NCBI RefSeq assembly: GCF_015706575.1
Contig: NW_024037062.1
Coordinates: forward strand, 740,811-804,810
Source: Patiria miniata
Lineage: Eukaryota; Echinodermata; Asteroidea; Valvatida; Asterinidae
DNA length: 64,000 nt
Direction: 5' to 3'
Shown: positions 56,155-64,000 of the stretch, in pieces
How the letters are laid out: the number at the start of each line of letters is the position of its first letter
Position numbering within the stretch: position 1 is the first letter of the stretch
Notes under the pieces: generated by a model
The model's input: the letters and a program-made list of their open reading frames with translations, nothing else
Told to the model about the DNA's origin: nothing
Database searches by the model: none
Program-made: the position numbers and the translations under genes

Positions 56155-56672
56155 TGCTCACCCTCGTTCCCGTAGTGTCGAGCAGTACGCTCCCACCACT
56201 ACCTGCTCTCTCACCCTGGTATTGAATCATTTGTATGTTCAAAAGTCTTGCACACGAATGCAAATTACGAATAGTCTGGTGTCTGGGTGTGCTTTAAATC
56301 AGCGTTTGTTTTTTCATGCGGTGTCTGGGGTAAAAACAGAATCAATTCGTCGCGGCGTGAGATTCAAAAACACGATTTTTATCAAAGTTAAAAATTAATG
56401 CTGCTATCTTATCAAGCCAATATGCAGTATTACATTACATATTAATGTAAACAAAATGGAAAGGGGACGACTATTTTTTAGGAGTGGGCGTAATAATTAT
56501 GATGAACGTGAAAACACGTAGTACACGTCGGAAATAACAACACCAAGCACACGATATAAATCCATTACTTGCTAATTGCGGTATCAAATCAGGATACAGA
56601 AAACAAGTTCCAAGCCCAGGGCTTACTATTGGAAACGAGGTTGAAAATATAGTAAGCACTGAGGACGAGGTT
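56155..56672 (-). repeat. ~500-bp interspersed element, copy 3 (inverted)
   Basis: Reverse orientation relative to 55175-55683. The clearest matching block is GTGGGAGCGTACTGCTCGAC with its flanking GAGAGAGCAGGTAGTG, which reads forward at 55627-55662 and inverted at 56168-56214. With copy 2 it forms a ~1.5-kb inverted pair with a ~470-bp loop. Confidence 0.85.
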
Positions 56673-57155
56673 GGCTATCTCGTGACCCGGGCGCCGCCAT
56701 CTTGGGGGCGAATAAGTATGTGTCATCTTTGATTTGATACCTCTATAAGGGGACGGATAGGATTTCATAATAACTTATATAGGGATGGGCAAGTATGCTA
56801 AAGTCGATGTACATGTATATATTTTATTGGAACTGTGTTGAACTTGTCGAATGCGTCATATTCACAATGCAGTTAAAACAATGCTTTGGTTAAAAAAATA
56901 TTAGAAATTTGCATGATTTTTTTTAAAAAGCTGTTCATCTTGCTGTTGAGCAATTAAGGGGAACTGTTAACATTAAAACCTCCCGTCGACAGAAACGCAA
57001 ATTATTTCAAACTTTATTTTTTTTTTAGATATGTTTTACTTAAAATATTCCAACCATTCAATAACCCATGTATTGTGAAGTCTGGATGGTATAATCTCGA
57101 TCATAAGTTGGTTAAGCATTGTACATTGAGCTCTTAATACCATGCCTTCAGCGTA
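56673..57155. other. downstream flank, no gene seen
   Basis: AT-rich, nothing assigned. Confidence 0.4.
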
Positions 57156-57923
57156 TCAATATATTATCATCTCAATGCCAATACAATGGATAATGTAACC
57201 ATGAAAAATCAACAGAAAAATGGCAACAGCTTTTTTGTCGGCATGAACGAGAAAAGGACGGATCTGTTTGCTTACAACCAGACCTACTTCTGTCAGTGAA
57301 CAGGCGACTAAAAGCATTTCAATTAAGGACAAACATAATACGCCAACAAAGCCACCAAACTGATCCAGGTCTTTTAAAATAACCTTGACGCCAGCTCCAT
57401 TTAAATATCTGTGACAGAGACAAAAATGGCCGCCAGGAGCGGGAAAAAAATTAAAAAGGAAGGGTAGGGGGTTTGAAAGAGAAATGTGCCTGGTAGCTAT
57501 ATGTATGTGTGTGTGTGTGAGACAGAGGCACGCATGACGGCGCATACTGGCTGGTTTGGCGGATTGATGTCTCCATACGGCGCACGCATGGAGCTCGCTT
57601 GTCAAAAGAATGGGTAAAAAAGTACCGTCGAACCTGCGGAGGATGTACGGCCCCTGAATCTCGTAAATTATTGGACAATAGCACGGCACAATCGCTTTCT
57701 CTTTCCCTTTGTACTGTGCAGTTTTTTTTCTTTGCGTAAGGCTACACACGCATGGTTGGGCTGAACGAGTGGGCGTGTCAAAAAGACAGCCGGACCGTAT
57801 CAAGTCGGGGGGGGGGGGACAATCAGTGTTATTGTTTCGGTTTCTTTGCGTTTTCAAATCACTTTTTCCTATTATTTTGAGGGCGTGAAATTTAAGAGGT
57901 CTGTACTGAGCTTGTCTAAACAC
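57156..57923 (-). CDS. 255-codon open frame of unknown nature
   Basis: ATG at the 57923 side, stop at 57156. I do not recognise it. It is the longest uninterrupted frame in the window, longer than any pitx exon. The N-terminal half is Arg/His/Cys/Pro-rich, with a TG/CA microsatellite (57501-57520) read as alternating T-H and I-H pairs. The C-terminal ~85 residues contain two hydrophobic stretches (around LCLSLIEMLLVACSL and AVAIFLLIFHGYIIHCIG) that look like membrane helices. No signal peptide is apparent, and no splice or promoter context is obvious. It could be a lineage-specific gene, a pseudogene, a conserved noncoding segment with a stop-poor strand, or chance. Low confidence that it is translated. 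Confidence 0.2.
   Translation of the reverse strand: MFRQAQYRPLKFHALKIIGKSDLKTQRNRNNNTDCPPPPDLIRSGCLFDTPTRSAQPCVCSLTQRKKTAQYKGKEKAIVPCYCPIIYEIQGPYILRRFDGTFLPILLTSELHACAVWRHQSAKPASMRRHACLCLTHTHIHIATRHISLSNPLPFLFNFFPAPGGHFCLCHRYLNGAGVKVILKDLDQFGGFVGVLCLSLIEMLLVACSLTEVGLVVSKQIRPFLVHADKKAVAIFLLIFHGYIIHCIGIEMIIY
57501..57520. repeat. TG microsatellite
   Basis: About eight TG units inside the unknown 255-codon frame. Confidence 0.9.
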
Positions 57924-59735
57924 ACATTATTTTGCTTACACAGTGACCAAAAACAAATGCAACTCCGAAACATTTGCCTTTTTTCCAAAACGTGATAGGT
58001 ACATTTTTATGTTTTGGATTTCAGATTGAAGCTGAATGCTTTTTCTTTCAAATACTGAAGAAAAAAAATCATGAAAACAGAGCTTTGGGTTGCTGAGAAA
58101 ATGCCAATTATGTAACACAACTCCTGTTTTTGGTCCATTCCAATGGCATTTCCTCAGTTAAGGGATTTACACTGTAACTTTTTTTTCTTGATGTACAATT
58201 CAAAGCAATTGCCAGCAGCAACACAAACCTTTCGTTAATATTTTTGGTAGATGCATAGTTCCCTCGCCATGAAACCGTATGCGGATATCAAATTACAACA
58301 GATTCCGGGAGTCACAAAATTGTTCTTTCTTCCTTCTCATAAATGGCATAACTTTGATTTCAATGCACAATTTTGATACAAAAGGGCCGTAGCAAAACAC
58401 CCATCGCTCACTGCACAAAGAGACCTCAAAGTACCAATGGGGAGAAACAGCACCAAAAATCGGATTCGGTGGGGTCAGACAGGGGACACAGGCCCCACAT
58501 AAACGTCAACAGTCATTAATCATTTTTCTACAATTATACAATACAACTGTATCAAACAAAGACGGAATATTTCGCGTTGGCACCTGCAAAACACCAAGCT
58601 GTCAATTTGGCATAATTTCTTTTTTTTTGACAACTTGCAAACAAAAAGTTTTCAGAGCTTTATTTCAGCTTTTCGGTGTTACACACCTCAATCTAAAGAG
58701 GTGTTGGTTTTTAGTTTTTGTTTCGTCTATTTGCATGTATGTCTGTTTTGTTAGTTTGTTTGTTTGTCAAGTTCTCAAGTTACCTACGTGCACATGCGCA
58801 TGGTACGCGGAAGTAAACTGACATTGTGGTGACATGCATGGTTTCGTGACCCACGACCCATTAATATCCTGTATTGATACTTTAATTTGATGGAAATCCC
58901 TAAACAGAATGTCGTAAATCCTAGCTGCCAGGTGGCGCTTCCATCCAATTCAGAGGTCTTTTATAAATAATAGTGCTTCATTGGGCAAAAAGTTAGGTAC
59001 AACAAAAAAATCTTTGTAAGACCACGCATGCATATTTTGATAATGAATCAAAAGGTTCCTACACGGAACAAAAACCTCCACAAACCCTGCACGTAAACCC
59101 TCTATTCTCAGAATGAAAAATTACCCTTATATTTCCCAAGGCCTGTATCGTGATTAATGGCAAATTGTCAATTATTCTATTAGATAATTAATGGTTATTG
59201 TGGTTCGTGCATATGGGACAGTGTACTGCTGTTCCTTAATTGGAACGGTCCATTCTATCAAATTGAATAAATCACACCATTCCCAAAAAATTGGCTTTAT
59301 CAAAATAAACAGATGCTTCCGAACTTTTTTTTTACTTCTTCCCTCGAAGAGGTCTCCCACAACCGACTCTTTGTAAGTTTGTAAAAACTGGATTTTAACC
59401 TCTTTTGAATCACAAATCTTTGTTGTGTCAGTTTTAAAACCACCATTTCTTGCATATAAAGCCATGTGCACTTAACCGTTCATTTGGGATTACTTTTTCT
59501 GCCACCGTGACCACAATTTGAACCCTCGTTCTTTTTGAGTCGAGTTTTCGTCAGCCTTTTGGTGTTAAGCCCCCATTTTTTGGCAAAGTGCTTCAGAAAT
59601 TAATGGTTCCGTGCACATCAGTGGATTGCATAAAGCGAGCTGAGCCAACCACGCTCTTTGCGTAATAACAGCGACTTGTTTTTAAGTACGGTTTACATTG
59701 GCAAAAATATGGCGGCGCCTATTGCGTCATATACA
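57924..59735. other. downstream flank, no gene seen
   Basis: GTTTGTTTGTTTGTC tract at 58753-58768. AT-rich, no recognisable product. Confidence 0.4.
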
Positions 59736-60368
59736 AGTACGTCCCAAACAAAATGTCCGTCTAACTATTTTTGAAATAACTTCAAAACCATGAAGTCAAT
59801 TTTGAAAATGTTTAATTGTGTAAATACTCCTTATCCTTGGCCTAAATCCCAAGGAGTTTCATTTAATTTCAGTCACGCATCACGACACAATTGTCAATTG
59901 ATCACAACAACATTTTTGGACACTGTGACCAAGTTCCTTGCCTTAATCAATTTCAGTGCTGTGTTATGTAAGCTGTGTAAAATCCTTCATGTTGTGAAAA
60001 AAGACTGATGTGGTTTGGGATTGGAATCATCTGCCCTTGAGAATTAAACTGAGGTCTTGCCATGATGACTGATAGCCAGGCAAATGATTCCAATCCCAAC
60101 TGCAGCTCTTTTCAAAACATGAAGGATTTTACACAGATAAATTAAACACAGCACTGAAATTGATTAGGGCAAGGAACTTGGTCACAGAGTCTAAAAATGT
60201 TCCTGTGATCAGTTGACAATTGTGCAGTGATGCATGACAGAAATTAAATTAAATTCAAAAGGGCTTAGGCCAAGGATAAAGAGTATCTGCACAATCAAAC
60301 AGTTTCAAAATAAACTTCATGGTTTTGTAGTTAAAAATAGTCAGGCGGACACTTTTTGAGGACATACT
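59736..60368. mobile_element. 633-bp foldback element
   Basis: The two ~290-bp arms are inverted copies. Outer ends are AGTACGTCC and GGACATACT; inner blocks are CAGTGCTGTGTT/AACACAGCACTG, CATGAAGTC/AACTTCATG and GGGATTGGAATCAT/ATGATTCCAATCCC, hinged at about 60040-60080. No transposase frame. Confidence 0.85.
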
Positions 60369-60925
60369 GGACACTGTGTATTTCAAGAAGAAGAAAAAGG
60401 TAATCCAAAAGCATGGGTTAGTACGCGTAAATTATGATCTGGAACTATTTCAAAATGGTTTCATCTAACAGGATGATTTATTAGCTATCCATTGATACCT
60501 TATTGGCATCTCTACAGTCACGGATGACCGCGAACCGATGATTTCAATACAATGGCCAAAACCTTTTTTTCCCTTCAAGTTTTCTATTACTTGTCCGAAA
60601 AAATTGCTATCGCTGCGTAATGTGCGTTGATAATTGAGGTATGGTGGGGATTTTGGTGGATAAAATGGTGGTCATATATTTGTTGATCATTTCGAAGATT
60701 TTGTTTATCTATTAAATTAAGCAATCCCGACATGCGGACATGCTATGTAACATAGCTTGCAGTTGGTATGGCCAAAAAAAACATATTGTTGCCAAGCACT
60801 GTTTTGAAAGGTTAATCTTACTAGAAAATTGATAAGATTTATTTATTTATATATCATTGTAATTTTATAATTGCTTCGGAGCAATTTCTCATGTAATACA
60901 GTGATGCCCATGTAATACATGCAGC
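60369..60925. other. downstream flank, no gene seen
   Basis: AT-rich; ATTTATTTATAT tract at 60838-60852. Confidence 0.4.
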
Positions 60926-61198
60926 GATGGGGCGTCAGGTTGGCGTCGCGGTTCTTTCCTCGCCTTCCACCACTGTGACCCGGGTTCGAATCCCACCTGG
61001 GCCAACATGAGGATTGGGTTTTCAGTCCCTACCTGATTCTGTGGGTTTTCCCCCAGAATATTGTTCTGGGGTTTTCCTCCCACCTCTAAAACCGTAATTT
61101 CGTCTCATTGTCTTCTCTCTACAGGTTTCTTCAGGCTTGCCAGCTACAGCGTCCAGAGCAGTTTTTAGGAATCCTTGGTTTCATTACCAGAAACAATA
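60926..61198 (+). mobile_element. tRNA-derived SINE with a conserved central domain
   Basis: A tRNA-like head carries an imperfect pol III A box and a good B box (GGGTTCGAATCCC, 60983-60995). A body with GTGGGTTTTCCCCCAGAAT and CTGGGGTTTTCCTCCCAC follows, resembling the shared central domain of several metazoan SINE families. It is not a functional tRNA: no clean cloverleaf. Confidence 0.7.
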
Positions 61199-62204
61199 AT
61201 ACTTCTTATTCAAATTGAGTGGAGTTGGTGGCTTAGTTCTTTGTTTGTTCATGACTCGTGTCTTTTGGTGTGTCGGTGTTAGTTTGTTTGTTGGTTGGTT
61301 GGTTGATTTGTTTGCTTGCTTTCTGGGTTAGTTGTTTTCCTTCAAGTGAGCATGCACGTTATTCTCTCAATTTATTTTGTTTTCAAACAAATCGGTGAAA
61401 AATAACACCCTCATGATCCAAAACCATTTGAAAGAGATATTCATCGGCAATTCTTGAGCTTTGCCGAACCTACCGTCTGCTAATCCAATAAGCACACCCC
61501 AACCGATAAAGAAATTAAGCCTTTCGCATTCAGTGACTGAGACAGCTAAATTAAAAGCATCAAAATATTGAGCCCCGCTTAACCACCCTGGACATGGAAA
61601 CATGTTTAGTCTTTTGTCGATAATACATGAGATTTTTCCGAGGCACGAAGCGAACAGCGGCCGACTTCACACCGTCAATCCAGGCAGATTCGTGGGGGCT
61701 TTAGCGGCTAGGTAACCGGGTCGCACCGGCGCCCGAGTTTCGGTCGGTAAATCCTCCCTTCCGTGTGTAGACAAATACAGCTCTTCACAGCTATACCACC
61801 CATGTGTAAGATTAGGCAGCGGCCAATCCGGGCCGCGGCCCAAAATCCTTCACCGGAGAAAAGAGAAAAATCCCCCTTCCCTGTTTTATTTGCCCGGTAA
61901 CATTGGGAATAATTCACAACACGTCCTGGTGGAATAGCATGCATGGACGATCATTTCTCCCGAGTGAATCTTTTTTTGGAGTTTCCGTGCCACCGCGGTG
62001 CACGACATGCCCATAGTTTTGGATTGTTCACCCTGGAAAAAGATTCGTGTTACTTGCTACTCAGGTAGGTTTGGTTGTTGGTTCTCGTAGCGTTTAGAAG
62101 ATTTTAGACCCACCTTCGCATAGTTGCGAATGATTCGTCTTAATGTGCAAGTTCCTTGATTTTTCCTGCAAGGTTTATGATGATTGATCTGCTGTCCTTT
62201 TACC
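61199..62204. other. downstream flank, no gene seen
   Basis: GTTTGTTTGTTGGTTGG-type tract at 61284-61315, GC-richer patch at 61640-61860. No recognisable product. Confidence 0.35.
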
Positions 62205-62400
62205 CTGTGGAGAGTGTGGCCTAGTGGTTAGGGTTCGTGACTCATGATCAGAGGGTCAGAGGTTCGAATCCAGCAACGGGCCATGTTTTGTCCTTGGGCA
62301 AGCCACTCCACTTAGGAGCATAAACGTGTACCGGCATGTAGTTGAAACCGGAGATAAAGGCCGGCCTGATGGGCCATATTGCTTCATGACAGACTTCACT
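62205..62400 (+). mobile_element. tRNA-derived SINE, second family
   Basis: A box TGGCCTAGTGGTTAGGG (62218-62234) and B box AGGTTCGAATCC (62260-62271) are spaced as in a tRNA gene. They are followed by TGTCCTTGGGCAAGCCACT, a body motif found in many tRNA SINEs. Body to about 62400 without a clear tail. Confidence 0.75.
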
Positions 62401-62507
62401 GACTTATACCGTTTATGCTGGTGTTCTTATCGTACATGTCCACAGAACGTAGTCAATTCTACAAGAGCTAATGGCGCATGATATAACCAGGAAAAATTCC
62501 ATGGATC

Positions 62508-62646
62508 TGCTGAGCCAAAAAAAAAAATTGCTTAGAATCTTTATATGCTTAGGACAAATAAGCCGAGAACCAGTGACAAGCGATATAATGAATGACTTTT
62601 TAACTGGTTACCTGATTTCGCTTAGCAAAGTCTGTGCTTAGTAAAT
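62508..62646. mobile_element. GCTTAGCA-type MITE, copy 2
   Basis: AAATTGCTTAGAATC and TTTCGCTTAGCAAAGTCTGT recall 53248-53460. Shorter and more diverged; includes ACTGGTTACCTG, matching GCTGGTAACCTG of copy 1. Confidence 0.45.
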
Positions 62647-64000
62647 GTCTGTACTCACTGATATTCGCTCTGGTCTTTGCGGCCAAGCTAGCCGCTTTCA
62701 CAGGTAGTATAATTATGCTTTTATTTTCAGCTTTTTTGGGGCCTATATCCTTAATTAAAGGTCAGAAAACCTTTCTACTGAGTTCACCTTTAAGTACAAT
62801 AAGATGCTCTGATAATTATATATGGGCACGTAGTGCCACATATCATAGTCAGTACACATTGGGTAATTCATGCACATGTGTTTGAAATAGCCATTAGAAA
62901 CGGATACGAGTAAGGGAGACACATGGGGCTTGTAGTTGCTTGCCAAATCACCATTTTGCGTAGTAATCTCATCTGGCACTCTATATATATGGGCAATGTG
63001 CGTCTCACATTAAAATGTTAGGACGCATGAGTCTGGTGAAACAATCAGACAAAATGGTGATAATGTAGCGAGTTGCTCCGAACCGCATGTCTCCCATTCT
63101 CGCATGGGTATGGTGCGGGTAGCTACGTATGCAGCTCGGGTATAAAAACTACATTGTTTTGCATGTATTTTATATTCGTATGGTTCTTTCTCAAAACTCA
63201 CATTATATACATCTTAACATTTTGACGTGAAGTGCACATTACACATGGTATGCCAGCTGAAATAACCACGCAAAGTGTTGATAACCAGCAACTTTTTTTT
63301 TACCGAGCCTCATAAGTTTCCCGTACGCGCATCGCTTCCACTATAGCGATGCACGGCGTGCATATATGGTCCAACCTGCGCAGTCTTACTACAGCAGCTG
63401 CAGCACAAATTGGTGCGTTGCCATCCCAATCGCATAGGCGATTTGGAAAACCTTAGCAAGAAAAAAATCTGAAAGAGTAGCAGATCTTCACATTGCTGGA
63501 GGTTATGTTACCGAAGCGACACATTTCTAATTCCTGGCAAAAAGTTTGGACAGTCGAACCTATGGGGTCAAATTTAACCGAAGCTACTAAACGCATAAAA
63601 CTTTAACTGATGTCTGAACTCGAAAATGTCATGAATTCTTCTTATGCAAATAATATAAGAATCGACAAATTGAAGAAAAAAATGACATAGGCTTACTAAA
63701 CAGGAAAATATAATTATTGAAACCAATTTCGTTTGAGTTGCCGATGCATGTCTCAGCGTTTCATTTTTGGGTACATGTCAACACGACCCTTGACATTGAG
63801 CTTGCTCAAGAGCGCATGCGTCAGATCTGTGACTGACATTATTGTAAGAATGCGAGTCGGTTCGCAAACGATGAACTGCCACAACAAAAGAATTATATAA
63901 CTCCTTTTTAAAATATTGCATGTACCAGCTTTTTGATATTTTCTTTCTTTCTTTTTCTCTCTCTAAAAGTTATGGTATATATTGTGTTTTACAAGGTTGT
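62647..64000. other. downstream end of window, no gene seen
   Basis: Only short frames; TTTCTTTCTTTC / CTCTCT simple tract at 63942-63965. Confidence 0.4.

Noticed and set aside
60983..60995. tRNA gene at the GGGTTCGAATCCC box
   Set aside because: The B box is good, but the acceptor and anticodon stems do not pair and a SINE body follows directly.
62218..62271. tRNA gene at 62.2 kb
   Set aside because: A and B boxes are present, but no clean cloverleaf, and the downstream body is SINE-like.

Overview
This window is animal genomic DNA and holds one recognisable protein-coding gene: a PITX-family (paired-like, bicoid-type K50) homeobox gene on the + strand. Three things show it is a eukaryote: introns of 6 to 13 kb with GT-AG borders, no bacterial-style gene packing, and a dense population of small transposons, SINE-like elements and microsatellites in AT-rich DNA. 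The PITX protein has the hallmark post-homeodomain block and a C-terminal OAR motif. Together with the intron size and the repeat landscape (short terminal-inverted-repeat elements, tRNA-derived SINEs), this suggests an invertebrate deuterostome, most likely an echinoderm. I cannot name the species from sequence alone.

Layout. 1-22833: upstream flank with no supported gene, filled with short inverted-repeat elements (one hAT-like copy with a perfect 8-bp target duplication), a 21-bp minisatellite, foldback elements and TA-flanked mariner-like elements. 22834-44907: the pitx gene. Exon 1a (22867-23305) and a second, separate first exon 1b (29733-29922) both end in phase 1 and both fit the acceptor of exon 2 (36054-36271). 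Exon 2 carries homeodomain residues 1-46. Exon 3 (44380-44907) carries residues 47-60, the conserved tail, the OAR motif and the stop codon. The predicted isoforms are 394 aa (1a) and 311 aa (1b), and differ only at the N-terminus. 44908-64000: 3' UTR and downstream flank, with a locally duplicated block (about 51.6-53.9 kb), an inverted pair of a ~510-bp repeat (55.2-56.7 kb), a LINE 3' fragment, a 633-bp foldback element, two tRNA-derived SINEs and one unexplained 255-codon open frame on the - strand.

Biology. In known deuterostomes PITX genes act downstream of Nodal in left-right asymmetry and in oral, pituitary or stomodeal patterning. Vertebrate Pitx2 makes N-terminally different isoforms from an internal promoter. 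This locus has the same architecture: an internal, in-phase alternative first exon lying 6.4 kb downstream of exon 1a. That is the most interesting feature of the window. I saw no defence system, CRISPR array, operon, rRNA or functional tRNA gene.
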